From assembly GCF_030656875.1 (NCBI RefSeq), contig NZ_CP130943.1:3534001-3598000 (forward strand): a stretch of DNA of 64,000 nt. The letters are read 5' to 3'. The translations under genes and the position numbers were made by a program. Shown one piece after another: positions 43,478 through 53,528 of this stretch. The notes beneath the pieces were generated by a model. That model worked only from the letters and a program-made list of their open reading frames with translations. It was not told the origin of the DNA and made no database searches. Source of the DNA: Prescottella sp. R16 (GTDB lineage Bacteria > Actinomycetota > Actinomycetes > Mycobacteriales > Mycobacteriaceae). Every line of letters starts with the position of its first letter. The first letter of the stretch is position 1.

Positions 43478-45413
43478 GGGCGTACCAGTCGACGAGATCG
43501 GGGTCGTCGACGGCGCTGCGGTCGATCACCCGCCCCTCGTCACCACCCTGGATCAGACGTTTGATGGGAACCTCGAGTTTCTTTCCGGTGCGGGTGTGCG
43601 GAACACCGGGTGCGACGACGATCTCGTCGGGCACGTGCCGCGGTGACGCGTGCGTACGGATCTCGGTGCGGATACGGTCACGCAGGTCGTCGTCGAGGGT
43701 CACGCCCGCAGCGAGGACCACGAACAGTGGCATCCGGTAGCCCCCGTCGGGCAGGTCGATGCCGAGGACGAGGGCCTCCGCGATCTCCGGCATCCGCTCC
43801 ACCACCTGGTAGATGTCGGCGCTGCCCATCCGGATCCCGTTGCGGTTGAGCGTCGAATCGGACCGCCCGTGCATCACCACCCCGCCCCGCTCGGTGATCG
43901 TGATCCAGTCGCCGTGGCGCCACACCCCGGGAAAAGCGTCGAAATAGGCTTCCCGGTAACGGGAGCCGTCAGGGTCGTTCCAGAACCGCACCGGCATCGA
44001 CGGCATGGGCCGGGTGATCACGAGCTCACCGACCTCGCCGCGCACCGGGCGGCCACCGGAATCGAACGCGTCCAACGCCACCCCGAGGTACGGCCTCGAC
44101 AGCTCCCCCGCCCACACCGGCACGGTGCGGGTGCCGCCGACGAATGCGGACACCACGTCGGTGCCGCCGCTGATCGACGACACCTGCACGCGCTCACCGA
44201 TATTGGCGGACAGCCACCACGACAGCGACGCCGGCAGGGTGGATCCGGTGATACCGACGGTCCGCAGCCGGCTCAGATCGTGGTCGACGGCGGGCACCAG
44301 CCCGGCCTTCTCACAGCCCATGACGTAGCCGGGGCTGGTACCGAGGACGGTGACGCCGTGCCGGGACGCCATGTGCCACAACCGGTCCGGTGAGGGGTGG
44401 GCGGGACTGCCGTCGTAGCAGAGAATCGTCGCACCGACGAGCAGCCCGGCCACCTGATAGTTCCACATCATCCAGCTCGGGCTGGTGTACCAGAAGAAAG
44501 TGTCGTCCCGTCCCAGATCGGTGTGCAGCGCAATCGCTTTGAGATGTTCGAGCACGACGCCGCCGTGCCCGTGCACGATGCCCTTGGGCAGACCGGTGGT
44601 GCCCGACGAGAACACCACCCACAGCGGATGGTCGAACGGGACCGTGACCGGCTGCAGCGGGGCGTCGCCGGCGGTGGCGCCGGCCCATGCCACGGTGTCC
44701 GGAAGTGTGACGGTTCCCAGCCGCGGCACCACGACGGTGGCCCGCAGGCTCGGCAACCCGGCGCGCAGCCGGCCGATCTCGGTGTCGCGCCGGTGTTCCC
44801 GGCCGGCGAAGCGGTAGCCGTCGGCGGCGATCAGCACGGTCGGCTCGAGCTGGCCGAGCCGGTCGAGCGCGGCGGGCGCCGAGTAGTCCTGCCCGCACGC
44901 CGACCACACCGCACCGAGACTCGCGGTCGCCAGGAACGCGACCACCGCCTCCGGGACGTTCGGCAGGTAGCCGACGACCCGGTCCCCCGGGCCGACGCCC
45001 AGCGAGCGCAGGGTCGCGGCCAGGGCACCGGTCTGCCGCAGCAGCTCCGCCCACGACAGCTCCTCGGTGTCGCCGGGCTCGTTCTCGTGGACGATCGCGG
45101 GACGGCCGTCGCGGGCGTTCCGCACCACCTGGTCGACGTAGTTGAGTCGCGCACCGGGGAACCACACCGCGCCGGGCATGGTGTCGTCGGCCAGCGCCGG
45201 CGACGGGCCGCCGGTGATCGGCACGTCGAAGTACTCCCGGAGGGCCTGCCAGAAGCCGTCGAGGTCGTCGATCGACCACCGCCACAGGGCGTCGTAGCCG
45301 GCCAGTGTCCGTCCGGTGCGCCGCTCCACGTACCGGGTGAAGTCGGTGATCCGGGCACGTTCGACGTCGTCGCCGGACGGCGTCCACTGCGGACCGCTCC
45401 GGGTCTCCGTCAT
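43461..45413 (-). CDS. Acetoacetyl-CoA synthetase
   Basis: A 650-residue acyl-adenylate-forming enzyme that activates acetoacetate to acetoacetyl-CoA. The family N-terminus is present (FTRYVERRTGRTLAGYDALWRWSIDDLDGFW), then PGAVWFPGARLNYVD, the AMP-binding core FSSGTTGLPKGIVHG, SISGGTDVVSAF and the C-terminal GRSDSTLNRNGIRMGSADIY. The catalytic lysine is in RTGKKLEVP. It is the last gene of the leucine operon; its ATG overlaps the upstream stop by four bases. In this position it replaces the succinyl-CoA:acetoacetate transferase pair that sits near the mycobacterial operon, recycling acetoacetate released by the lyase. Confidence 0.92.
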   Translation of the reverse strand: MTETRSGPQWTPSGDDVERARITDFTRYVERRTGRTLAGYDALWRWSIDDLDGFWQALREYFDVPITGGPSPALADDTMPGAVWFPGARLNYVDQVVRNARDGRPAIVHENEPGDTEELSWAELLRQTGALAATLRSLGVGPGDRVVGYLPNVPEAVVAFLATASLGAVWSACGQDYSAPAALDRLGQLEPTVLIAADGYRFAGREHRRDTEIGRLRAGLPSLRATVVVPRLGTVTLPDTVAWAGATAGDAPLQPVTVPFDHPLWVVFSSGTTGLPKGIVHGHGGVVLEHLKAIALHTDLGRDDTFFWYTSPSWMMWNYQVAGLLVGATILCYDGSPAHPSPDRLWHMASRHGVTVLGTSPGYVMGCEKAGLVPAVDHDLSRLRTVGITGSTLPASLSWWLSANIGERVQVSSISGGTDVVSAFVGGTRTVPVWAGELSRPYLGVALDAFDSGGRPVRGEVGELVITRPMPSMPVRFWNDPDGSRYREAYFDAFPGVWRHGDWITITERGGVVMHGRSDSTLNRNGIRMGSADIYQVVERMPEIAEALVLGIDLPDGGYRMPLFVVLAAGVTLDDDLRDRIRTEIRTHASPRHVPDEIVVAPGVPHTRTGKKLEVPIKRLIQGGDEGRVIDRSAVDDPDLVDWYARFGKR

Positions 45414-46243
45414 CGGCCTGCTCCTTCGTGCGCACGTCGGACGATCTGCTCGGCGTGCCGTAGGACCGGCGCGTCCACCATACGTCCCTCGAACGCGAAC
45501 ACGCCGCGCTCGCGGTCGGCGGCAGCGAGAACTCTTTCCGCCCAGTCGATCTGCTCTCGGGTGGGCGTGTAGGCCCGCCGGATCGTGTCGACCTGCCCGG
45601 GGTGGATCGCGACCTTGGCGTCGAATCCGACGGCGACGGCATCCTCACATTCCGCGCCGAGCCCGTCGAGGTCCGGGATGTCGAGGAACACCGAGTCGAG
45701 CGCGAACCGGCCGTGCGCCTTCGCCGCCAGCAGCGCCGTCGACCGCACGTGCCGCGCCACGTCGCGGTACGCGCCGGCGGTGGTGCGACTGGAGGCCCCG
45801 CCGAGCGCCGCGACGAGGTCCTCGGCGCCCCACATGACACCGACGCAGTTCTCGGCGGTGACCGTGTGCGGGATCGTCAGCGCACCGAGCGGGGATTCGA
45901 CGAGCGCGATCACCGACAGCGGCGCGAGGTCGACCACCTGATCTGCGGATTCGCACTTGGGCAGCATCACCGTGGTGTACGGCGTGCGGTCCAGTGCGGC
46001 GCAGTCGAGTGCGTGGTCCTCGGTGCCGTGGGCGTTCACCCGGACGACGGTGCGGGCCGGATCGAGCGGGGTGCCGGCCAGTGCCCGGCGGGCCGACGCC
46101 TTGTCGGCCGGCGCGACACCGTCCTCGAGGTCGAGGATCACGACGTCGGCGGCCGCGGCGGCCTTCGCGAACCGTTCGGGCCGGTCGGCAGGACAGAACA
46201 GCCACGCCGGTCCGGGAACATCACGTGCCCGACCGGTCGTCAT
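45410..46243 (-). CDS. citE: CitE-like beta-hydroxyacyl-CoA lyase
   Basis: A 277-residue TIM-barrel protein of the HpcH/HpaI/CitE family. The start at 46243 overlaps the MaoC stop (ATGA). Motifs in order are WLFCPADRPERF, the metal-site DLEDGVAPADK, RVNAHGTEDH, ALVESPLGAL (metal Glu), WGAEDLVAALGG and AIHPGQV. There are no CitD/CitF partners, so it is not citrate lyase. The M. tuberculosis homologue Rv2498c in the same gene order has been described as a beta-hydroxyacyl-CoA lyase acting on (R)-HMG-CoA in leucine breakdown. The same role is inferred here: HMG-CoA to acetyl-CoA and acetoacetate. Confidence 0.88.
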   Translation of the reverse strand: MTTGRARDVPGPAWLFCPADRPERFAKAAAAADVVILDLEDGVAPADKASARRALAGTPLDPARTVVRVNAHGTEDHALDCAALDRTPYTTVMLPKCESADQVVDLAPLSVIALVESPLGALTIPHTVTAENCVGVMWGAEDLVAALGGASSRTTAGAYRDVARHVRSTALLAAKAHGRFALDSVFLDIPDLDGLGAECEDAVAVGFDAKVAIHPGQVDTIRRAYTPTREQIDWAERVLAAADRERGVFAFEGRMVDAPVLRHAEQIVRRAHEGAGR

Positions 46244-46716
46244 GCCGGCTTCTTCCGGACGAGGGTGTTGCGGGTCGCGGTCGCGACGACGTCGCCGTGC
46301 TGGTTGCGGCCGATGTGCTCGAACGTCACGATGCCCTCCCCCGGCCTGCTCTTCGATTCCCGCACGGCTCGCACGACCGTCTCGGCGTACAGCGTGTCGC
46401 CGTGGAACAACGGTTTCGGGAACGCGATCTCGGTGAAGCCGAGGTTCGCGACGATCGTGCCCTGCGTCAGCTGCGCGACCGACAACCCGACGAGCGTGGA
46501 CAGCGTGAACATCGAGTTGACCAGGCGCTCGTTGAACGGGGGCAGGGCGTCGCTGAACGCGGCGTCGAGGTGCAGCGCCTGCGTGTTCATGGTGAGCGTC
46601 GTGAACAGGACGTTGTCGGTTTCGGTGACGGTGCGGCCGGGCCGGTGCTCGTAGATCACCTCGGTCTCGAACTCCTCGAGCCACAGTCCCCGCTGAACGA
46701 TCCGTCGCATCGTCAC
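46240..46716 (-). CDS. MaoC-like hot-dog acyl-CoA hydratase
   Basis: A 158-residue single hot-dog protein of the MaoC/(R)-hydratase type. TETDNVLFTTLTMNTQALHLD holds the likely catalytic Asp/His pair, and FPKPLFHGDTLYAETVV is the characteristic second half. It corresponds to Rv2499c in the mycobacterial operon and would hydrate 3-methylglutaconyl-CoA to the (R)-hydroxy product used by the adjacent lyase. It overlaps both neighbours by four bases. The substrate is inferred from gene order, not from sequence. Confidence 0.88.
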   Translation of the reverse strand: MTMRRIVQRGLWLEEFETEVIYEHRPGRTVTETDNVLFTTLTMNTQALHLDAAFSDALPPFNERLVNSMFTLSTLVGLSVAQLTQGTIVANLGFTEIAFPKPLFHGDTLYAETVVRAVRESKSRPGEGIVTFEHIGRNQHGDVVATATRNTLVRKKPA

Positions 46717-47882
46717 TGCCCCACTCCCAACTCGCGTGCGATGAGCATCAACTGCACCTCGGTGGTGCCCTCACCGATCTCGAGGATCTTGCTGTCGCGG
46801 TAGTGCCGGGCGACCGGGGTCTCGTTCATGAAACCGTATCCGCCGAAGATCTGTGTGCCGTCGCGCGCATTGTCCATCGCGGCCTCGCTCGCGATCAGCT
46901 TGGCGATGGCCGCCTGTTTCTTGAACGGCTTGCCGGACAACATGAGTGCGGCCGCGTCGTAGTAGGCGGTCCGGGCGGCGTGGGCCCGCGCCTCCATGCG
47001 GGCGATCTTGAACTCGATGGCCTGGTTCGCACCGATCGGCCGGCCGAACGCCTCCCGTTCACGCGAGTAGCGGACGCATTCGTCGACGCAGCCCTGCGCG
47101 GCGCCCACCGACAGGGCAGCGATCGCGATGCGGCCCTCGTCGAGGATGCGCAGGAAGTTCGCGTAGCCGCGGCCACGCTCGCCGAGCAGATTCGCCTCGG
47201 GCACCCGCACGTCCTGCAGCGTCAGCGGATGGGTGTCGGAGGCGTTCCAGCCGACCTTGTTGTAGGCCGGTTCCGCGGTGAAGCCGGAGGTGGAGGTCGG
47301 CACCAGGATGGTGGAGATCTCCTTGTGGCCGTTGTCCTTGGTGCCGGTGACCGCGGTCACCGTGACGAGCTTGGTGATGTCGGTGCCGGAGTTGGTGATG
47401 AACTGCTTGTTGCCATTGACGACCCACTGCTCACCATCCAGTTTCGCGGTGGTGCGGGTGCCGCCGGCGTCGCTGCCGGCGCCGGGCTCGGTGAGACCGA
47501 ACGCGGCCAGTGCCTTGCCGCTCGTCAGCTGCGGCAGCCACTCCTGCTTCTGTTCCTCGTTGCCGAACCGGTACACCGGCATCGCACCCAGCGACACACC
47601 GGCCTCGAGGGTGATCGCGACGGACTGGTCGACCTTGCCCAGTTCCTCGAGCGCGAGGCACAGCGCGAAGTAGTCGCCGCCCATGCCGCCGTACTCCTCG
47701 GGGAACGGCAGCCCGAACAGGCCCATGTCGGCCATGCCGTCGACCACCGCATACGGGAAGGTGTGGTTCGCGTCGTGCTCGGCGGCAACCGGCGCGACGA
47801 CGGTCTGTGCGAAGTCCCGGACGGTCTTCGCGAGCTGGGCGTACTCGTCGGGCAGCGATCCGGTGGACAGATATTCGGTCAT
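46713..47882 (-). CDS. Acyl-CoA dehydrogenase, FadE19/isovaleryl-CoA dehydrogenase-like
   Basis: A 389-residue flavin acyl-CoA dehydrogenase. [15 protein letters not shown] is the family signature that contacts FAD and substrate; the C-terminal signature is [20 protein letters not shown]. The Glu of [11 protein letters not shown] is at the catalytic-base position of MCAD-type enzymes. Gene order (between the biotin carboxylase and MaoC genes) matches fadE19 of mycobacteria. It would oxidise isovaleryl-CoA or another short branched acyl-CoA to the enoyl-CoA, passing electrons to ETF. Start and stop overlap the neighbouring genes by four bases each. Chain specificity is inference from context. 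Confidence 0.92.
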   Translation of the reverse strand: MTEYLSTGSLPDEYAQLAKTVRDFAQTVVAPVAAEHDANHTFPYAVVDGMADMGLFGLPFPEEYGGMGGDYFALCLALEELGKVDQSVAITLEAGVSLGAMPVYRFGNEEQKQEWLPQLTSGKALAAFGLTEPGAGSDAGGTRTTAKLDGEQWVVNGNKQFITNSGTDITKLVTVTAVTGTKDNGHKEISTILVPTSTSGFTAEPAYNKVGWNASDTHPLTLQDVRVPEANLLGERGRGYANFLRILDEGRIAIAALSVGAAQGCVDECVRYSREREAFGRPIGANQAIEFKIARMEARAHAARTAYYDAAALMLSGKPFKKQAAIAKLIASEAAMDNARDGTQIFGGYGFMNETPVARHYRDSKILEIGEGTTEVQLMLIARELGVGQ

Positions 47883-49939
47883 GACGCGGCATCCTCCGTT
47901 GCGAGTTCGGGTGAGGGCTGTGATTCGGTGGCGGGAGTGACCCGCGCGAGCGATTGATCGACCTTGACCTGGTCACCGGCGGCGACGAGAACCTCGACGA
48001 CACCGTCGATCGGCGCGGTGAGCGTGTGTTCCATCTTCATGGCCTCGACGACCACGACGGCGGTGCCGGCGTCGACGGTGTCGCCGGACGCCGCGGCCAC
48101 CGCGATGACGGTGCCGGGCATCGGGCTGGTCAGTTCGGCGTCGCCGGCGTGGGCGTCGCCGCCGCGGACATTCGCCTCGCGCAGTTGCGAGACGATCCAG
48201 GTACCCCCGTCGCCGGCCAGCCACAGGGTGCCGTCGTCTTCCGCGAGTCGGTAGGTCGTGCTGCGGCCGTCCAGCACGACGGTGAGGTCGTCGCCGTCGA
48301 GTCCGGCTGCGAGCGTGTGATTCTCACGGTCCTCGATCCGTACGACGGCGCTCTCGGGCGTTCCGGTGACCAGGACGTGCTCGGTGCGCTCCCCTGCCCG
48401 TAGGCGCAGCGACAGCGGATGCACGCCCCCGACGCGCCACCCCGTGGGCGCATCCCACGGATCGGCACCGGGGCGGGTTCCCAGGGCCCACAGCCCGAGC
48501 CAGTGGTGCGCGGCGGCCGCGAACAGGATGCCGTCGCCGATCTCGGACACGTGGAAGTCGGCGACCCGACGGTCGAGCAGACCGGTGTCGAGGTGCCCGG
48601 CGCGGACGTCCTCGTCGGCGAGCAGGAACCGGAGGAAGTCGATGTTGGTCACCACACCGAGGACCGCAGTGTCCGCCAGGGCCCGGTCGAGCCGGCGCAG
48701 TGCCTCCGTTCGGTCGGCGCCGTGCGCGATCACCTTCGCGAGCATCGGGTCGTAGTCGCTGCCGACGACGGTCCCGTCCTGCAACCCCGAGTCGACACGC
48801 ACACCGGCGCCGGTCGCCTCGGCGAGACCGAGGACCGTGCCGCCGGTCGGCAGGAAACCGCGGGCCGGGTCCTCGGCGTACACCCGGGCCTCGATCGCGT
48901 GGCCGGTGAGGGTGACGTCGTCCTGCGTGAAGCCGAGCGGCTCCCCGGCCGCGACCCGCACCTGCCACTCGACGAGGTCGAGTCCGGTGACCATCTCGGT
49001 GACCGGATGTTCCACCTGCAGACGGGTGTTCATCTCCATGAAGAAGAACTCGTCGGGCCGGTCCGCGGACACGATGAACTCGACGGTACCGGCGCCGGTG
49101 TAGCCGACGCTGCGGGCGGTGTCGCACGCAGCCGCACCGATCCGGGCGCGGGTCGCGGCGTCGAGCAGCGGCGACGGCGCCTCCTCGATCACCTTCTGGT
49201 GCCGGCGCTGCAGGCTGCACTCGCGCTCCCCCAGATGCACGACGTTGCCGTGACCGTCGGCGAGGATCTGGACCTCGATGTGCCTGGGCCGCAGCACGAA
49301 TCGTTCCAGGAACAGCGTGTCGTCCCCGAAGGCCGAGGCCGCCTCACGGCGTGCACTCACCAGCGCACCGGGCAGATCCGCGGCGTCCTCGACCAGCCGC
49401 ATGCCCTTGCCGCCGCCGCCCGCGGACGGCTTGACGAGCACCGGGTAGCCGATGTCGTCGGCAGCCGCGATCAGTTCGGCATCGGACAGTCCCGGCCTCG
49501 CGATGCCCGGCACCACCGGCACATCGAACGCCGCGACCGCGTTCTTGGCGGCGATCTTGTCGCCCATCACCTCGATCGCGTGCGCGGACGGGCCCAGGAA
49601 AACCACGGACGCGTCCGCACATGCCGCAGCGAACGCCGTGTTCTCGGACAGGAAACCGTAGCCGGGATGGATCGCCTGCGCGCCCGTGCGTTTCGCGGCG
49701 TCCAGCACCCGGTCGATGTCGAGGTAGCTCTCGCGGGCGGCGGCCGGGCCGATCAGCACCGCGGTGTCGGCCTCGCGGACGTGCCGGGCGCCGGCGTCGG
49801 CCTCGCTGTAGACGGCGACCGAGCGGATGCCCATGCTGCGCAGCGTGCGGATGACCCGGACCGCGATCTCACCGCGGTTGGCCACCAGGACGGTGTCGAA
49901 TGTGCCGGCGCCGCCGGCGGTGTCCAACTGTGTAGTCAT
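47879..49939 (-). CDS. accA1: Biotin-dependent acyl-CoA carboxylase alpha subunit (AccA1/MCC alpha type)
   Basis: A 686-residue protein with an N-terminal biotin carboxylase ([19 protein letters not shown]-grasp loop [27 protein letters not shown]) and a C-terminal biotin carrier domain with the biotinylated lysine in [10 protein letters not shown]. The start at 49939 begins MTTQLD, 7 nt after the carboxyltransferase stop; the open frame upstream overlaps accD1 and is not used. It carboxylates biotin with bicarbonate and ATP and hands CO2 to the adjacent beta subunit. The pair with accD1 corresponds to the mycobacterial 3-methylcrotonyl-CoA carboxylase. Confidence 0.94.
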   Translation of the reverse strand: MTTQLDTAGGAGTFDTVLVANRGEIAVRVIRTLRSMGIRSVAVYSEADAGARHVREADTAVLIGPAAARESYLDIDRVLDAAKRTGAQAIHPGYGFLSENTAFAAACADASVVFLGPSAHAIEVMGDKIAAKNAVAAFDVPVVPGIARPGLSDAELIAAADDIGYPVLVKPSAGGGGKGMRLVEDAADLPGALVSARREAASAFGDDTLFLERFVLRPRHIEVQILADGHGNVVHLGERECSLQRRHQKVIEEAPSPLLDAATRARIGAAACDTARSVGYTGAGTVEFIVSADRPDEFFFMEMNTRLQVEHPVTEMVTGLDLVEWQVRVAAGEPLGFTQDDVTLTGHAIEARVYAEDPARGFLPTGGTVLGLAEATGAGVRVDSGLQDGTVVGSDYDPMLAKVIAHGADRTEALRRLDRALADTAVLGVVTNIDFLRFLLADEDVRAGHLDTGLLDRRVADFHVSEIGDGILFAAAAHHWLGLWALGTRPGADPWDAPTGWRVGGVHPLSLRLRAGERTEHVLVTGTPESAVVRIEDRENHTLAAGLDGDDLTVVLDGRSTTYRLAEDDGTLWLAGDGGTWIVSQLREANVRGGDAHAGDAELTSPMPGTVIAVAAASGDTVDAGTAVVVVEAMKMEHTLTAPIDGVVEVLVAAGDQVKVDQSLARVTPATESQPSPELATEDAAS

Positions 49940-49946
49940 CTGGCCC

Positions 49947-51503
<1,557 letters not shown>

Positions 51504-51552
51504 GTCACCGTCCTCTCGGAGGGGTCCCGCTACCACGGGTTCGCAGCATCGA

Positions 51553-51568
51553 GTTAATCTCGACTAAC
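51553..51568. promoter_or_regulatory. Operator-like palindrome GTTA-N8-TAAC (site 1)
   Basis: Sequence gttaatctcgactaac, with flanking bases extending the arms to AGTTA/TAACT. It lies 50 bp upstream of accD1 in the accD1-tetR intergenic region. It is the likely binding site of the divergent TetR regulator. Confidence 0.65.
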
Positions 51569-51577
51569 TGAAAACAG

Positions 51578-51593
51578 GTTATCTGTGATTAAC
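51578..51593. promoter_or_regulatory. Operator-like palindrome GTTA-N8-TAAC (site 2)
   Basis: Sequence gttatctgtgattaac, the same GTTA-N8-TAAC layout as site 1 and 25 bp from it, followed by TG in both. It lies about 40 bp upstream of the tetR start. Two sites in phase suggest cooperative binding that would control both directions. Confidence 0.65.
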
Positions 51594-51631
51594 TGAGTTG
51601 TCCAGATCACATTTCTCGAAGGGTGTGTCGC

Positions 51632-52243
51632 ATGACGGACATGCAGGCTGCCGACTCGACCAGCGCCCGGAGCCGAGCCAAGGCCGACCGCCGCCGGCAG
51701 CTACTGCACGCAGCCGCGCGGCTCGTCGCCGAACGAGGCTTCCCCGGTGTCCGGCTCGAGGATCTCGGTGCGGCGGTGGGCATCAGCGGCCCCGCGGTGT
51801 ACCGGCACTTCCCCAACAAGGACGCCCTGCTGGTGGAACTGCTCACCGACATCAGCGACCGCCTCCTCGCCGGCGGCCGGGACGTCGTCGAACGCACGAC
51901 CGACCCGGCCACCGCACTCACCGAACTCGTCGACTTCCACCTCGACTTCGCACTCGGCGAACCGGACCTGATCCGCGTCCAGGACCGCGACCTGCACTCG
52001 CTGCCCGACGACGCCCGCCGGAGCGTCCGCCAGAAACAGCGCCGCTACGTCGAGATCTGGGTGGGCGTGCTGCGTCGTATCGACCCCACTCTCGACGAGA
52101 CCCGCGCCCGGATCGCCGCACACGGCGCGTTCGGGCTGCTGAACTCGACGCCGCACAGCGCCGACTCCCGTGCCGGGGCCGACGCCACCCGCACGGTGCT
52201 GCGGCAGATGGTGCTCGCGGCACTGCCGCCGCGCGCGAGTTGA
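51632..52243 (+). CDS. TetR-family repressor, BkaR-like
   Basis: A 203-residue TetR regulator. The N-terminal helix-turn-helix reads RRRQLLHAAARLVAERGFPGVRLEDLGAAVGISGPAVYRHFPNK; the rest is a helical ligand domain (LVDFHLDFALGEPDLIRVQDRDL). ATG 51632 is chosen because GAAGGG lies 9 nt upstream; a GTG nine bases earlier is possible. It is divergent from the accD1 operon exactly as Rv2506 (BkaR, repressor of branched-chain keto-acid metabolism) is in mycobacteria. An acyl-CoA or keto-acid derepressor is expected by analogy. A strong hairpin follows the stop. Confidence 0.9.
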   Translation: MTDMQAADSTSARSRAKADRRRQLLHAAARLVAERGFPGVRLEDLGAAVGISGPAVYRHFPNKDALLVELLTDISDRLLAGGRDVVERTTDPATALTELVDFHLDFALGEPDLIRVQDRDLHSLPDDARRSVRQKQRRYVEIWVGVLRRIDPTLDETRARIAAHGAFGLLNSTPHSADSRAGADATRTVLRQMVLAALPPRAS

Positions 52244-52258
52244 CGTCCCGCGCACACG

Positions 52259-52303
52259 ACGGATCCCCCGTCCGCCGAAGGGGGATGCGGACGGGGGATC
52301 CGT
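52259..52303. terminator. Long hairpin terminator between convergent tetR and ADH genes
   Basis: A perfect 17-bp stem (52259-52275 with 52287-52303) with an 11-nt loop starts 16 nt after the tetR stop and lies 76 nt beyond the alcohol dehydrogenase stop on the other strand. No T-tract is present. Confidence 0.78.
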
Positions 52304-52378
52304 GATCACACGGAGCGGGTGTTCCTGCCGACAGGGGGAACGGTCAGGGGCCCGGGCCGTGTGCGCCGGAGAGTCTGG

Positions 52379-53491
52379 TTACGGTGCGTGCACGATCACT
52401 CCACGAATGTTCTTGCCGTCCCGCAGGTCCTGGTAGCCCTGGTTGACGTCCTCGAGGCGGTACCGGGTGGTGACGAGTTCGTCGAGTTTCAAGATGCCCT
52501 GGTCGTACATGCGCAGCAGACGGACGATGTCGTACTGCGGGTTGGCGGATCCGAACAGCGTTCCCTTGATGGTCTTCTCGTTGAGAGTCAGATCCGCGCC
52601 GGACACGTGGACGGTCAGCTTGGCGGGGTCGGCGAGACCGGTGATGACGACGGTGCCACCCTTGCCGATCACCGCGGTGGCGGCCTGCACGACCTCCTCG
52701 TCGACCGTGCCCACCAGGATGAGCGCCTGGTCGGCGCCCTGACCCCAGCTGAGTTCGTTGACCTTCGCCGCCGCCTCGGCTGCGGACGCGAAGGCATGGG
52801 TCGCACCGAACTTCAGTGCCGTCTCCCGTTTGAACTCGAGCGGGTCGACGACCACGACGTAGCGGGCACCGGCCTGTACCGCACCCTGCACCGCGTTGAT
52901 ACCGAGGCCGCCGATGCCGTAGATCACGACGATGTCGCCGGCGCGGACACCGCCGGAGTACACCGCGGTCCCCCACCCGGACGGAACCCCGCAGCCGACC
53001 AGCACGGCCGTCTCGAGCGGCAGCCAGTCGTCGACCTTGACGACGGAGTGCTGCGAGATCGTTGCCCGCTCGGCGAACGTACCGAGCATGCACATGCCAC
53101 CGAAATCTTTTCCACCGGAATGGAATCGGAACGACCCGTCGGGCATGGACCCTTCGAGGATGGTGGCGCCCATGTCGCACAGGTTCTGCCGGCCGGTGGC
53201 GCAGTACCGGCAGGTTCCACAGTTGGGGATGAAGCTGCACACGACGTGGTCACCGGGTTTGACCTTGGTGACGCCGGGGCCGACCTCCTCGATGATGCCG
53301 GAGCCCTCGTGCCCACCGACGATCGGATACCGCGGCGGCAGGTCCCCGTCCGTGAGATGCAGATCGGAGTGGCACAGGCCGGCGGCGGTGTACTTGATGA
53401 GCACCTCACCGGGGCCGGGGCCGTCGAGGTCGAGTTCCATGATCTCGAACGGTTTTCCGGCCTCGAGCAGAACAGCAGCCTTGGTCTTCAT
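52379..53491 (-). CDS. NDMA-type (mycofactocin-dependent) zinc alcohol dehydrogenase
   Basis: A 370-residue medium-chain zinc alcohol dehydrogenase. ATG 53491 (MKTKAAVLLEAGKPF) is preceded by GGAGG. The catalytic zinc site is GLCHSDLHL, VGGHEG and the later VGCGVPSGWG; structural zinc cysteines are in CGTCRYCATGRQNLC; the Rossmann motif is GIGGLGINAVQ. The MKTKAA start and the CDMGA...DGSFRFH segment mark the NDMA-dependent/Rxyl_3153 family, whose bound nicotinamide is re-oxidised by mycofactocin rather than by free NAD. That fits the mycofactocin genes 9 kb away. It follows the aldehyde dehydrogenase by 37 bp and is surely co-transcribed. It oxidises an alcohol to the aldehyde used by that partner. 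Confidence 0.9.
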   Translation of the reverse strand: MKTKAAVLLEAGKPFEIMELDLDGPGPGEVLIKYTAAGLCHSDLHLTDGDLPPRYPIVGGHEGSGIIEEVGPGVTKVKPGDHVVCSFIPNCGTCRYCATGRQNLCDMGATILEGSMPDGSFRFHSGGKDFGGMCMLGTFAERATISQHSVVKVDDWLPLETAVLVGCGVPSGWGTAVYSGGVRAGDIVVIYGIGGLGINAVQGAVQAGARYVVVVDPLEFKRETALKFGATHAFASAAEAAAKVNELSWGQGADQALILVGTVDEEVVQAATAVIGKGGTVVITGLADPAKLTVHVSGADLTLNEKTIKGTLFGSANPQYDIVRLLRMYDQGILKLDELVTTRYRLEDVNQGYQDLRDGKNIRGVIVHAP

Positions 53492-53528
53492 GACGCCTCC
53501 TTCGGGGGCGGGACGGAAGGGAAACGTC

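Noticed and set aside
45410..46243. Citrate lyase beta subunit
   Set aside because: There are no partner citrate lyase subunits, and the operon context fits a leucine-pathway acyl-CoA lyase.
51504..51536. Longer accD1 start at 51536
   Set aside because: The extension would run further into the divergent operator region and lacks a ribosome site; GTG 51503 has one.
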